NCBI RefSeq assembly: GCF_000270185.1
Contig: NC_015516.1
Coordinates: 1,101,001-1,165,000, forward strand
Length of the DNA stretch: 64,000 bases
Origin: Melissococcus plutonius ATCC 35311
GTDB lineage: Bacteria > Bacillota > Bacilli > Lactobacillales > Enterococcaceae
Direction: 5' to 3'
In this document: one piece after another, positions 8,659 to 18,107 of the stretch
Layout of the letters: the number at the start of each line of letters is the position of its first letter
How positions within the stretch are numbered: position 1 is the first letter of the stretch
Program-made: the position numbers and the translations under genes
The notes under the pieces: generated by a model
Databases searched by the model: none
What the model saw: the letters and a program-made list of their open reading frames with translations, nothing else
What the model was told of the DNA's origin: nothing

Positions 8659-9546
8659 AAATACTCCTTATCTTTTATAATAATTAGGTATAGGAATTTA
8701 GGTTGTATTCATAAATATGCGGTGAAGATAGGAAAATTTAAAAGGTAAATCGTTTTATGAATACAAAATAGAACTAGTTATTTTAAAGAAAACGCTTCCT
8801 GATTACGATAAATATTATAATCAATTTATTTTTTCTAACTGGATAACTATAAATATATATAAAATTTGTCTTTTTGTAAATACAAAATCTCTAAAAATTA
8901 AAAATAAAATAAGTAATTGAACAGTTAATAATCGAGTTGTTTAGTTGATCCATTAAGTTGTTAAACAATGTGACTATAAAGCAAGCATAATGATTTTGAT
9001 AGAATGATGGGATCTTAAAAGTACCGAAAAATTGTTTCTTAAAAAATTGAAATCTAATTATAAATAATGAATAAATTTATTGAGACTGAATTTAGATGTA
9101 TTCATTGTATTAAAATTTCTATAATTTTAACAAATATACCATCATAGCAAAAATTATAGAATGGATTGATGAAATAATCTTAATCAGTTAAAAAAGAATT
9201 ATTTAAAAGTTGAGAAATAGTCGCTTTGTAAAGATAAACAATGAAAAGTTCGTTTGAAAAATCAAATAAATAGTTAAACAGGTGGATAACTATTAAACAT
9301 GGTAAAAACATTTAGTTATATTTATAGTAAATTACTAATAAAAGATTTTAAATGCTTATTTGATATGTTGGAGATTAAATGCATAGTTAAACAAAAATTT
9401 GCAGTTAATAAATCTGCTTAATTGCTAGTCTGATTAAAAAATTATAGTTAGGTACAAAGCTAACAATTCATCAAACGCATAATTTTTGTATCATAAAGAA
9501 AATAGCGGTATGCTATGTACAAAGAATGAATGAGGAGGACTTAAAA
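8659..9546. other. Long AT-rich region without recognisable genes
   Basis: Nearly 900 bases in which I see no gene, RNA gene or convincing hairpin. A plausible promoter for the next small gene is TTGTAT 9486-9491, a 17-base spacer and TATGCT 9509-9514. A decayed gene is possible, but no remnant is recognisable. Confidence 0.4.
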
Positions 9547-9735
9547 ATGTCAGAAAAGATAAATCAAGTAAATAAACTATCAATGGATGCTAAGAAGGAA
9601 GTAGAACGTCTAGAAGATAAACGTCAAGAAGATTTAGGGAATTCGATTAATTATGTTGAAAATGAAATTCAAATTCAACGTTTATATGCACAAATAGATG
9701 CCTACACACAGGTACTAGATGTACTTAATCAATAA
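9547..9735 (+). CDS. Small coiled-coil protein, unknown
   Basis: 62 residues from ATG 9547, preceded by GAGGAGGACTTAAAA; an in-frame ATG at 9526 lies before that ribosome-binding site and is rejected. The sequence is highly charged and helical (INQVNKLSMDAKKEVERLEDKRQEDLGN then YVENEIQIQRLYAQIDAYTQVLDVLNQ), with heptad-like spacing of Leu/Ile/Val. It has no signal peptide, membrane segment or Cys. I do not recognise a family. The good ribosome-binding site, upstream promoter-like elements and downstream hairpin support a real gene. Confidence 0.65.
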   Translation: MSEKINQVNKLSMDAKKEVERLEDKRQEDLGNSINYVENEIQIQRLYAQIDAYTQVLDVLNQ

Positions 9736-9900
9736 TTAGTTAACACAGATAGATAAATAAATCTCTGAATATGTAAATCGTAGTTTAAATAAAAATGGTG
9801 TACAACTATTTTTGTTTGTTTCAATGAATATTAATGAAAAAACAATTAACCATTTGAAAGGTTGCTAGGAAAAAAGTTATAGTAAAAAATAATCAAAGAA

Positions 9901-9932
9901 AAAAACTGATGTATTCTCATCAGTTTTTTTTA
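9901..9932. terminator. Bidirectional terminator
   Basis: AAAAACTGATG (9901-9911) pairs with CATCAGTTTTT (9918-9928), 6-base loop, flanked by A and T runs. It separates the small plus-strand gene from the minus-strand isochorismatase gene. Confidence 0.85.
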
Positions 9933-9933
9933 A

Positions 9934-10432
9934 TTAATTTAAAAATTGAGCAAACCGATATTGCCAGATTGCTTCAGTATGATCAATAATTGTTTCTGCA
10001 TCTAATAAGTAGTTATCAAGTGTAGTACAGGCATTCTTACTAACAAAACATTTATATTCCAACCCGTGAGCCATACGTAATGTTGTATCAACACAATATT
10101 CAATTTGTGCTCCTGAGAATTCTAATTCTTGAATCGCCAATTTAGAAAGCAATGTTTGAAAGGGAAGTATGGTAAAAAGCATTAGCGTGATGTTTTTCAA
10201 TCAACCAATCATCTTTATAATAATTAAGCTCTGGAAAAAAGTTCCAATCGGTTGATCCTCGCAATAAAGATTTATCACTATGTTGAATAAAAATAATTGG
10301 TTGATTCATTTTTCGATAGAAAGCAATGCGCTGATTCACTTTTTCTAATACATGTTTAAAATTATATAACTCATAACCAAGGCCAATTTGTAAATCAATC
10401 ACAATTAACGCACGCTTAGCATTCATAATCAA
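9934..10432 (-). pseudogene. Isochorismatase-family hydrolase with a 1-base insertion
   Basis: Cysteine hydrolase of the isochorismatase/nicotinamidase fold; substrate unknown. The first frame (10432-10142) carries the catalytic Asp in LIVIDLQIG and the catalytic Lys in EKHHANAFYHTS, then stops. The other frame carries SKLAIQELEFSGAQIEYCVDTTLRMA with the nucleophile Cys, down to 9934. Removing one base from the C/T run at about 10159-10164 gives FYHTSFQTLLSKLAI, which aligns residue for residue with family spacing. So all three catalytic residues survive and only one extra base breaks the gene. Start: TTG 10432 (6 bases after GAGG) or ATG 10426. Confidence 0.75.
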
Positions 10433-10658
10433 CTATATCCTCACATTTCATTTAAAGTGATTTTTTAATTAACAATTTTAAAAAATAATAACCTTTTTGT
10501 GAAATTTATAAGTAGTTATAAGTATCATATTGACAAGTAATAATGATTGATCACTATGATCAAATTTAGTTTTTATTATTTTATTAATAAAATAAAGATA
10601 ATCTAACTTATATATTAAACATAGTTATCATTATTATTTATTATGTCGTTTTATTCAC

Positions 10659-11615
10659 CTATGTAGCTGGGTAATGAGTTGTTTGAAAACTCCGAATTTC
10701 ATCGGTTAGTTGTGAAATAAACTGACTTCCATTTTCACCATTTGTAAAGATCGTTAAAATAAAGGGATGTGGTGCTTCAAATATACCGATATCATGAATA
10801 AAGTTGTTATAGGAACCAATTTTATGAGCAACTTTATTTTTGGTCAGATCCGTTTCCATTCTTTCATGAAAGACTGTATTTTTCATATTTTCATAGATTT
10901 GTTGATATTCTTTATTTTTACTTTTTTGTTCGTAAAGAATGGTCAATATTCTTGCAGCATCTTTTGAATTAAAAGAGATATTTTCCAAATCATCAGGTGC
11001 TTTTTTCTTTAAATAACGACTATAAATTTCTTTTTTTGCTGTTTCACTACCACCTAGTGTATCATAGAGCATATTTTTAGCAATATTATCTGAATAGATA
11101 ATCGCATATTTTTGTAAAGTACCTAGAGAATAGGCAGGTTGTGTATTGTAACAAAGAATACCAGTTCCTTCTTCATAATCTGTTTCTGCGTGATAGGGAA
11201 TTTTATCTTGCCAGTTTTTTTCCCCACTTGTAACAGTATCAGCAACCAACATAGTCAATGGAACCTTGATTGTGCTTGCCGTATAAAATTCTTTTTGATC
11301 ATTTACCGAACAATAATTACCAGTTGTTAAATCTATGTAAGAAATTCCTACTTCACCACTAAAAGAAGCAGCAGTGTCCATTAAGATGGTTGAGATATGT
11401 TTATAAAAATTTACTGATTCTTTCGTTGGACTCTTTGGTTTTTTTAATAGGTCTAATGGTTCTAAAGTCACTTTTTCTTTTTTGGATTGATGGTTCATTC
11501 TTATTATTCCTAATTCCTTCGCATAATTTATAGTATAAGGAGAAAGATAATAAATAAACCAGCAAAAACAAATGAAAAAAATAAAGCCATAAGGTAATAG
11601 TCTTTTCTTTTTCAA
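10659..11615 (-). CDS. Class A beta-lactamase-related serine hydrolase
   Basis: Membrane-anchored serine hydrolase of the penicillin-recognising fold, acting outside the cell. 318 residues from TTG 11615 (AAGGGA upstream). One N-terminal membrane segment (~8-27) without a cleavage site, a linker, then the catalytic domain. Motif 1 is STIK at 114-117 (Ser114 nucleophile), motif 2 is SDN at 175-177, and the KTG-like motif 3 is KIG in HKIGSYNN. All three motifs are intact, so it should be active, but it is not demonstrably a beta-lactamase. Related enterococcal proteins act on, or are thought to act on, peptidoglycan or its precursors. Monocistronic on minus. Confidence 0.85.
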   Translation of the reverse strand: MKKKRLLPYGFIFFICFCWFIYYLSPYTINYAKELGIIRMNHQSKKEKVTLEPLDLLKKPKSPTKESVNFYKHISTILMDTAASFSGEVGISYIDLTTGNYCSVNDQKEFYTASTIKVPLTMLVADTVTSGEKNWQDKIPYHAETDYEEGTGILCYNTQPAYSLGTLQKYAIIYSDNIAKNMLYDTLGGSETAKKEIYSRYLKKKAPDDLENISFNSKDAARILTILYEQKSKNKEYQQIYENMKNTVFHERMETDLTKNKVAHKIGSYNNFIHDIGIFEAPHPFILTIFTNGENGSQFISQLTDEIRSFQTTHYPAT

Positions 11616-11832
11616 AATATAATGTCCCTTCTATGTTCCATGAGCTTAAAGAATAGTTAATTTCCTTAATTTCTCCCTATTTAATCATTTTTTTAACGAT
11701 ACTTCAAGTCACTCTATTTCTTAAGAATAACTTGCTGTGTCCAATATAATCATAAAGAAATCGTTTTCTTATAAGAAAGATAAATAAAAAATTATTAAAA
11801 TTTTTAAATTATTCGCTCAAAAAACAAAAAAA
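11616..11832. other. AT-rich intergenic spacer
   Basis: Spacer between two minus-strand genes, mostly A and T. I see no RNA gene or ORF. It probably carries the promoter of the serine hydrolase gene, but no convincing -35/-10 pair stands out. Confidence 0.35.
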
Positions 11833-11856
11833 GCGTAAGATTTCTTCCTCTTACGC
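11826..11856 (-). terminator. Terminator of the DUF378 gene
   Basis: GCGTAAGA (11833-11840) pairs with TCTTACGC (11849-11856), 8-base loop. Read on minus it is followed by a T-rich run (complement of AAAACAAAAAAA). Confidence 0.85.
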
Positions 11857-11910
11857 CTTCGATTTACTAGCTTTTATTTAATAATTCATAGTGAAAAGTT
11901 GGAAAATGGA

Positions 11911-12135
11911 TTAATGATGTGCTCTTTTCATAGAAGGTTCCCTTGTAATAAGAGGGAAAAACTTCAAACAATAAAGAGCTGCTAGACCTACCAAAATATA
12001 AATAATTCGAGCAAACATGGTTGTAGAACCACCCGTAATCATTGCAACTAGGTCAAATTCAAAGAATCCAACAAGAAGCCAATTTAACCCTCCAACAATA
12101 AGCAATGTTAAAGCAATACTGTCAAGTGCTTTCAT
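11911..12135 (-). CDS. DUF378 family small membrane protein
   Basis: 74 residues with two hydrophobic segments (about 5-27 and 40-62). It carries the DUF378 (YuzA-like) signature ALTLLIVGGLNWLLVGFFEFDLVA. Function unknown; small integral membrane protein. ATG 12135 is preceded by AAAGGAGGAAAAAACA on minus, a strong ribosome-binding site. Its own terminator lies downstream, so it is monocistronic. Confidence 0.9.
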   Translation of the reverse strand: MKALDSIALTLLIVGGLNWLLVGFFEFDLVAMITGGSTTMFARIIYILVGLAALYCLKFFPLITREPSMKRAHH

Positions 12136-12487
12136 TGTTTTTTCCTCCTTTTATTTGAATTATTTGTTAATACTAACACGATAAAAATACAAATGCGAAA
12201 AATTCGCTCCTATGAATAAATAAAAATAATGTTATAATAAAACGAAAAATATAAGAGAAAAAGAATAAGAAAAAATGCCAATAAATATGTTTTTTTAATT
12301 AATAAGAGTTATATTATAAATAAAGACTAATGAATGAGTAAAAAATGAAAAGATTTGCTTTTAGGTAAATAAGTTGTTAGTAGAATTGATTTAGATAAAT
12401 GATAGTGAAATCCATAAAATTTTTCTTTGAATAACTTATTGGTGAAATGGTAATAGTGTAGCTGGTAGAAAAGGAAGTGTTTCTTGT
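12136..12487. other. Divergent AT-rich spacer
   Basis: About 350 bases between the DUF378 gene (minus) and a serine hydrolase gene (plus). It presumably holds both promoters. I see no clear -35/-10 pair or RNA gene. Confidence 0.35.
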
Positions 12488-13543
12488 TTGAAAAAAAAAC
12501 AATGGATTTTATTTATTAGTATGCTTGTTCTATTGGGATTTTTTTTATTTTTGGGTACTAAGCAAAAATACCTGTCTAGGGTAACCCAAACGGCTAGTTT
12601 TGAAAAACAGATTGACACAATTATTGAAGAAGAACATTTTAAAGGAAGCCTTTTACTGATTGAGAATGAAAAACCAATTTTTTCAAAAGCATATGGGTAC
12701 GCGGATAAAATAGAGAAAAGAGAAAATCAAGTAGAAGAAATCTATCCTATTGCATCATTGCAAAAAATTTTGACTGGTATTATTATTTTGCAGTTAATTC
12801 AAGAAAATAAATTAACAGCAAATACACGTTTGAGTCATTTTTATCCGAAAATTCCTCGAAGTCAACAGATTACCATTCGTGATCTATTGAACCATACATC
12901 AGGAATTTTTATGGAAGAGGCTGAACCTGCATGTTTGTTGCATGGTGAACAGGCACAAATAGACAACACCATAAATAATTTAACAGTTTCTGTGAATCAG
13001 GATTTTAACTATACGAATGGCAATTATACTTTGTTAGCAGGGATTATTTCTAAAGTTACCCATCATTCATATAATGTTGAATTTAAAAAAAGTATTATGA
13101 TTCCTCTACATTTAACAAATACCTATTTATGGGAAGAACTACCCAAAGATCATTTATTACCAAAATCGTATATGTATGCTAATGAACAAGATTATCAACC
13201 AGATGATTTTCCAAACACAGATAAATTATTTTCAAGTTTATTAGGTGCCGGGAATATGTATATGTCAATGAATGATTTGTGGAAAGTTCTTAAAGCCATA
13301 ACGAATGGAAAGTTATTTAACGCTACTCGGTACAATCAGTTAGCAACGATTGAACATGGCGGCTATCAGGCAGGCTTTTTTTATTATGATGGAATAAAAT
13401 ATGCAAAAGGATCCTTGGGCGGCTATAATACAGTGATTTATGGAGAGAAAGATAATCAAAATTTAGTGATTTTTTTTGGAAACCAACCACCTAAAAATGA
13501 TACTGAACAATTTGCACAGCAACTTTATGATTTACTTAAATAA
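12488..13543 (+). CDS. Class C beta-lactamase-related serine hydrolase
   Basis: 351-residue serine hydrolase of the AmpC / D-alanyl-D-alanine carboxypeptidase-like superfamily, extracellular with an N-terminal membrane anchor (residues ~6-23). Start TTG 12488, about 10 bases after AAGGAAG. The catalytic SxxK is SLQK at 90-93, the second motif is YTN at 175-177 (FNYTNGNY), and NHTSGI near 135-140 is a typical feature of the superfamily. The third motif is degenerate: KGSLGGYN sits where HxG or KTG is expected. Physiological substrate unknown; likely a cell-wall peptide or an ester. Confidence 0.83.
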   Translation: MKKKQWILFISMLVLLGFFLFLGTKQKYLSRVTQTASFEKQIDTIIEEEHFKGSLLLIENEKPIFSKAYGYADKIEKRENQVEEIYPIASLQKILTGIIILQLIQENKLTANTRLSHFYPKIPRSQQITIRDLLNHTSGIFMEEAEPACLLHGEQAQIDNTINNLTVSVNQDFNYTNGNYTLLAGIISKVTHHSYNVEFKKSIMIPLHLTNTYLWEELPKDHLLPKSYMYANEQDYQPDDFPNTDKLFSSLLGAGNMYMSMNDLWKVLKAITNGKLFNATRYNQLATIEHGGYQAGFFYYDGIKYAKGSLGGYNTVIYGEKDNQNLVIFFGNQPPKNDTEQFAQQLYDLLK

Positions 13544-13835
13544 CCAGTAATGGTTTAAAACAATCTTAGTATAGATATGATCCTGATAAATAATTTTAAA
13601 TTATGACTAGATCGTTTTTGCCCTTTTATATGTGTACCTTTTTGAACAAGTTTAAACAAGATTAAAATATAAGAGAAAATCTATATTTTATTTCTAATAG
13701 ATAGCCTTACTTAAATAAAATTCTATGAAAATGAAAAAGGAATCAATCAAATTTTTTCTGGTTAAATTTTTTGCTAGGTATCTTTTATTGTAAAAACAGT
13801 CAGAAATCACTGAACAAGTTATTTTAGTAGCATGA
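13544..13835. other. AT-rich spacer
   Basis: No gene seen between the serine hydrolase and the tRNA-Gln terminator. No clear hairpin directly follows the hydrolase stop. Confidence 0.35.
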
Positions 13836-13869
13836 AAAAAAGAGATATAGAATGCTACATCTCTTTTTT
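13836..13869 (-). terminator. Terminator of tRNA-Gln
   Basis: AAAAAAGAGAT (13836-13846) pairs with ATCTCTTTTTT (13859-13869), with a 12-base loop. On minus it ends in a T run just after tRNA-Gln. Confidence 0.8.
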
Positions 13870-13880
13870 ATTGAAAATAA

Positions 13881-13953
13881 TTGGGATGGTAGGGCTCGAA
13901 CCTACACTTACCTGATTCAGAGTCAGGCGCCTTACCAATTTGGCCACATCCCA
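13881..13953 (-). tRNA. tRNA-Gln (anticodon CTG)
   Basis: On minus, acceptor TGGGATG (from 13953) pairs with CATCCCA (13888-13882), discriminator A. The anticodon stem CCTGA/TCAGG encloses CTCTGAA, giving anticodon CUG, which reads CAG. The T arm has GGTTCGAGCCC. No encoded CCA. Confidence 0.95.
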
Positions 13954-14032
13954 ATTTTTTACAAATCATATTATACACCTAAATAGAAAAAATGAAAACA
14001 AAAAATTAAAAATAATTGGTTGTTAACAAATT

Positions 14033-14080
14033 AAAAAAGCCATTCATTAAATTGAGCAACGCAAAATGAATGACTTTTTT
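14033..14080. terminator. Terminator-like hairpin downstream of the cyclophilin gene
   Basis: AAAAAAG-C-CATTCAT (14033-14047) pairs with ATGAATG-A-CTTTTTT (14066-14080), one mismatch, 18-base loop. A and T runs on both sides. It sits between tRNA-Gln and the 3' end of the peptidyl-prolyl isomerase gene, both minus. Confidence 0.6.
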
Positions 14081-14203
14081 GTTTGTTCTATCTAGATTAA
14101 AAATATTATAATAAACTGAATAAAATAGGAGAAATGATGTTAAAATTCCTTTTTGTGTTCATTGATTGAAATTCAAAAGAATTCTTTTTATGAAATAATT
14201 CTT

Positions 14204-14971
14204 TTATTTTGCTGTTTGCAAAACAGTAATTTTTTCAACGGTCACTGGGCTTTTTGGTTTGGATTTTTCATTGCCAGAAGTAGAAGCCTCTGTTTCACCA
14301 CTTGCAATTTTATCAACAACGTCCATTCCCTTAATTACTTGTCCGAATATGGTATAGTCACCATCAAGGTCGGGAGAACCACCTTTTTTGTAAGCTTGAA
14401 TAATCTTTTCTGGATAGTCCTCTTTTAATAATCCATCAGATTTATCTTCTGTATTTTGAACAATAAAAAATTGGCTGCCATTCGTATTTTGTCCGGCATT
14501 TGCCATCGATAAGGCACCTCTTATATGGTATAGTTGATTAGAAATTTCGTTTTTAAAAGGTTTCTTCCAAATGCTTTCCCCGCCAGTTCCATCTCCTTTT
14601 GGATCTCCTCCTTGAATCATAAAGTCCTTTATAACACGATGAAATTTTGTATGGTTATAATAATTATTTTTGGCATGTTGAACAAAGTTCTCAACTGCTT
14701 TTGGTGCTATTTTTGGAAATAATTTTACTTGGATATTTCCTTCACCTGTTTGTATTTCAAGCAAATCCTCACTTGAAGTTACTGTGGTATTTAATTGAGG
14801 AAGCGTTAATGTATTTAGGTTTACTGTTTTTTTCTTTTTTTCTTTGTTTTGTGATGCAGGCGTTGAATGATTACTTGAAGAACTGGCTGTTGAATGGCAA
14901 CCTGTAACTATTGCAAGGGATGTTGCCATCAAAAATGTTACCAATAGAATATTTTTCCATTTCATCGTCAT
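14204..14971 (-). CDS. Cyclophilin-type peptidyl-prolyl cis-trans isomerase, lipoprotein
   Basis: Catalyses proline isomerisation to help secreted proteins fold at the outer face of the membrane. 255 residues. Signal peptide with lipobox IVTGC (Cys25), a Ser/Lys-rich linker to ~60, then the cyclophilin domain. Its landmarks are [22 protein letters not shown] near 112-133, [19 protein letters not shown] near 154-172 and [16 protein letters not shown] near 207-222. The catalytic Arg of FHRV and the Gln of GSQFF are present. ATG 14971 follows AGGAAG; a second ATG is two codons on. Enterococci often carry such a surface cyclophilin. Monocistronic. Confidence 0.94.
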   Translation of the reverse strand: MTMKWKNILLVTFLMATSLAIVTGCHSTASSSSNHSTPASQNKEKKKKTVNLNTLTLPQLNTTVTSSEDLLEIQTGEGNIQVKLFPKIAPKAVENFVQHAKNNYYNHTKFHRVIKDFMIQGGDPKGDGTGGESIWKKPFKNEISNQLYHIRGALSMANAGQNTNGSQFFIVQNTEDKSDGLLKEDYPEKIIQAYKKGGSPDLDGDYTIFGQVIKGMDVVDKIASGETEASTSGNEKSKPKSPVTVEKITVLQTAK

Positions 14972-15204
14972 ATAAAAAAATCTTCCTTTCTGTTTAATGA
15001 ATTTTTTTCTATCATAACAAACACCAATTAAAACTACCAGTTTAATTTAATTTTATAATACTATTTATTTCACAAAAATTGATGTTGGTAAATTAATGTA
15101 AATTAAAAAAGTCTTTTCTGATAGGCTTGATCAAACTGTTAGTTGAGAATTGGCGTAGAAAGCATTATACTAGTAAGGAAATTAAAAAAACTGGAGTTTA
15201 TTCA

Positions 15205-16137
15205 ATGAAATATACGATTAGAATTCTGATTGGCTTTTTCGCATTCTTATTTGTAGGATTGGTTGGTGCTGGTTTTTATTTTTATAATTATGCTATCGTT
15301 CCTTCAGAAAAAAGCTTTATAACGCACCAAGACAAACAATCTTTGAAAAAATTAACGACTGAGGAAGAATGGTTTAGAAAGAAACAGAACCGAACAGACT
15401 ACTCACTTACTTCATACGATGGATTGAAATTAAAAGCCATCTATTTAGCAGCTGAGCATAAAACAACAAAAAATGTTATTATGGCGCATGGTTATACAAA
15501 AAGTGCTGAAGATATGGCTTCTTTTGCTAAAATGTACCATGATTTGGGTTATAATGTATTGATTCCTGATGCACGTGGCCATGGAAAAAGCGAAGGAAAT
15601 TACATTGGTTTTGGTTGGCATGAACGTAAAGATTATTTACAATGGATAAACAAATTAATAACTATCAATGGAGAAGATGCTCAAATTACACTATATGGCA
15701 TTAGCATGGGTGGAGCTACCGTTATGATGACAAGTGGAGAACCATTACCTAAAAACGTTAAAGCTATTGTTGAAGATTGTGGCTATACTTCAGCTAAGGA
15801 AGAGTTAAGTGATCAGTTAAAAAAGATGTTTCATTTACCAAGTTTTCCGTTAATTCCTATAACAAGTCTCATTACGAAGTTAAAAGCCGGTTATTTCTTT
15901 GGTGAAGCGAATGCTCTTACACAGTTGAAGAAAAATAAACTCCCTATATTGTTTATTCATGGTAAATCTGATACTTTTGTTCCTTTTAGTATGCTGGAAA
16001 AAGTTTATCAAGCAACAAGTGCCCCTAAAGAAAAATATATTGTTTCTGGTGCTGAACATGCTGAATCATATCAGAAAAACCCCAAGCAATATAAAACAAA
16101 GGTGGCTGAATTCTTAAAAAAATATATTATCGATTAG
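15205..16137 (+). CDS. Membrane-anchored alpha/beta hydrolase
   Basis: 310-residue serine hydrolase with one N-terminal membrane segment (~5-29), so the catalytic domain is probably extracytoplasmic or membrane-bound. Start ATG 15205 after TGGAG; a longer TTG-initiated frame from 15127 lacks support. Features: oxyanion HGY at 95-97, DARGHGKSEG near 122-131, nucleophile Ser167 in GISMGG, acid Asp in GKSDTFVPF and catalytic His in GAEHAES. It belongs to the BAAT/YqkD-like group of Firmicute hydrolases; substrate unknown. Stands alone. Confidence 0.87.
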   Translation: MKYTIRILIGFFAFLFVGLVGAGFYFYNYAIVPSEKSFITHQDKQSLKKLTTEEEWFRKKQNRTDYSLTSYDGLKLKAIYLAAEHKTTKNVIMAHGYTKSAEDMASFAKMYHDLGYNVLIPDARGHGKSEGNYIGFGWHERKDYLQWINKLITINGEDAQITLYGISMGGATVMMTSGEPLPKNVKAIVEDCGYTSAKEELSDQLKKMFHLPSFPLIPITSLITKLKAGYFFGEANALTQLKKNKLPILFIHGKSDTFVPFSMLEKVYQATSAPKEKYIVSGAEHAESYQKNPKQYKTKVAEFLKKYIID

Positions 16138-16247
16138 AATCAATTAAAGGAAGGTTTTATTTTAAAATGTGCATTAATTTGATTATGCATCATGTCTTCA
16201 GTTTTTAATATCAATATTTGTTAACAAGAAGAGAAGAGGAAAAAGTA

Positions 16248-17137
16248 ATGAGGGAACAATTTATAGATTACCTACATTATCTACAAGTTGAGCGTGGTTT
16301 ATCTATCAATACACGTAAAAGTTATGAACGTGATCTAAATAAATATTTACTTTTCCTGCAAAATCATAAAATTAATCATTGGCAAGACATTGATCGCTAT
16401 ACAGTAATGGAATTTTTGCAATCCTTACATGCAGAGAATTTGTCATCAGCCAGTGTGATTCGTATAATTTCTACCTTAAGAGGATTTCACCAATTTTTAA
16501 GACAAGAACAAATTACTGAATTTGATCCAATGCAGCACGTGGATTCACCTAAAAAGAAAAAACATTACCTAATGTTTTATCGTTAGATGAGGTAACAAAG
16601 CTGATCGAAACGCCAGATACTTCAACGCCATTAGGCATAAGAAATCGCACAATTTTAGAAGTTATGTATGCAACAGGCTTACGAGTGAGTGAGCTGGTAG
16701 AATTAAAATTAGGCGATTTGCATTTATCTATTGGGTTATTACAAACTTTAGGAAAAGGAGAGAAAGAACGGATTATTCCTTTAGGAGATTATGCAATTCA
16801 ATGGATTCAAACCTATTTAGAGGAAGCAAGACCACAATTGGTAAAAAAGCAAGCGAATGAATTGCACTTATTTGTTAACCATCATGGTCAAAAGTTATCT
16901 AGACAGGGAATTTGGAAAAACCTTAAACAAATTGTTCGTGATGCGGGTATTAATAAAAACATTACGCCACATACATTAAGACATAGTTTTGCTACCCATT
17001 TATTAGAAAATGGCGCTGATTTGCGAATTGTTCAGGAATTACTTGGACATGCAGATATTTCAACAACTCAAATCTATACACATATTACAAAACAACGAAT
17101 GACTGATGTGTATAAGAAACATTTTCCACGTGCCTAG
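16248..17137 (+). CDS. xerD: Tyrosine recombinase XerD, with a -1 frameshift in a poly-A run
   Basis: Resolves chromosome dimers at dif together with a partner recombinase. ATG 16248 follows AGAGG. Frame one covers the SAM-like DNA-binding domain ([18 protein letters not shown]... to HVDSPKKKK), then runs out at 16586. The other frame continues [16 protein letters not shown] and holds the catalytic domain: Arg in [43 protein letters not shown] with the Tyr nucleophile. Adding one A to the 6-A run at 16556-16561 gives [12 protein letters not shown] and 296 residues, the normal XerD length. It precedes scpA as in other Firmicutes. It is likely functional in the cell if the lesion is a sequence error. 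Confidence 0.9.
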
Positions 17138-17351
17138 AATTTAACAATACTGTTTGATTTACTAATCCAGCACATGTTTATTTTCTCTGTAGTCAATAAT
17201 AAATAAAAGCAAATTTGATAGCATAAATGCAAGGTATTATTTTATTTATGTTTATTCTATCTTGGTTAAAAAAGCATTAGAAGATAAACAAGTAATTTTT
17301 AATCATAGCTTATTATAAAAAAGGGATAATCTAAAAAAGCAGGTGACTGAT

Positions 17352-18107
17352 TTGCAAGAGATCAATGTAAAATTAGATGTTTTTGAAGGGCCGTTGGACC
17401 TGCTCTTACATTTAATTCAAAAAATGGAAATTGATATCTATGATATCCCAATCACAGAAGTAACGGCTCAATATATAAATTTTATTCATGCCATGCAAAC
17501 CTTAGAACTTGAAGTAGCAGGAGAGTATCTGGTTATGGCAGCAACACTGATGGCGATTAAAAGTAAGACGTTACTGCCAAAGCAGGAGATAGAACCAATA
17601 AATATTGAAGAAGAAATGACAGAAGAAGATCCCAGAGATCAGTTGGTTTTACAATTATTGGAATATAGGAAATTTAAGTATGCTGCTACGGTCCTTCAAA
17701 AAAAAGAAACAGAGAGAAATCTACATTATACAAAAGAACCAATGGACATAGAAGAATATCAAGAAAACAATCTACCACTCTTATCCCCTAACCAGTTAAA
17801 TACGATCGACTTATTTTTAGCTTTTCATCTGCTGTTAGAAAAAAGAAAAAAAAGAAAAACGGTAGCAACAACAATTGTTGAAGAAACTATTTCTATCGAA
17901 GAAAAAATTCGTTTTATCAATGAGCAATTGGCAATCCATGGAAAAACAAGAGGAATGGCATTTGAATGTTTTTGTCAAACGGAAACAAAATCGGAAATGA
18001 TTATTACTTTTATGGCTTTATTAGAATTAATAAAAAAAGGAACGATTTATGCACAACAAGAAAACAATTATGATGAAATAATTATATATAGTAAGCAGGA
18101 GGAATGA
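17352..18107 (+). CDS. scpA: Segregation and condensation protein A
   Basis: Kleisin subunit of the SMC-ScpA-ScpB condensin complex that compacts and segregates chromosomes. 251 residues from TTG 17352, placed 6 bases after AGGTG; an in-frame GTG at 17343 overlaps that site. The N-terminal domain has FEGPLDLLLHLIQKMEIDIYDI, and MAATLMAIKSKTLLP near 57-71 is the conserved core. The C-terminal winged helix binds the SMC head. Immediately followed by scpB with no gap. Confidence 0.95.
   Translation: MQEINVKLDVFEGPLDLLLHLIQKMEIDIYDIPITEVTAQYINFIHAMQTLELEVAGEYLVMAATLMAIKSKTLLPKQEIEPINIEEEMTEEDPRDQLVLQLLEYRKFKYAATVLQKKETERNLHYTKEPMDIEEYQENNLPLLSPNQLNTIDLFLAFHLLLEKRKKRKTVATTIVEETISIEEKIRFINEQLAIHGKTRGMAFECFCQTETKSEMIITFMALLELIKKGTIYAQQENNYDEIIIYSKQEE

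Noticed and set aside
8659-9546. Small structured RNA in the empty kilobase
   Set aside because: No conserved RNA signature, no GC-rich stem and no T-tailed hairpin.
16248-17137. Tyrosine recombinase as evidence for a prophage or integrative element
   Set aside because: Sequence, length and the scpA-scpB neighbours identify chromosomal XerD; no phage genes or attachment repeats nearby.
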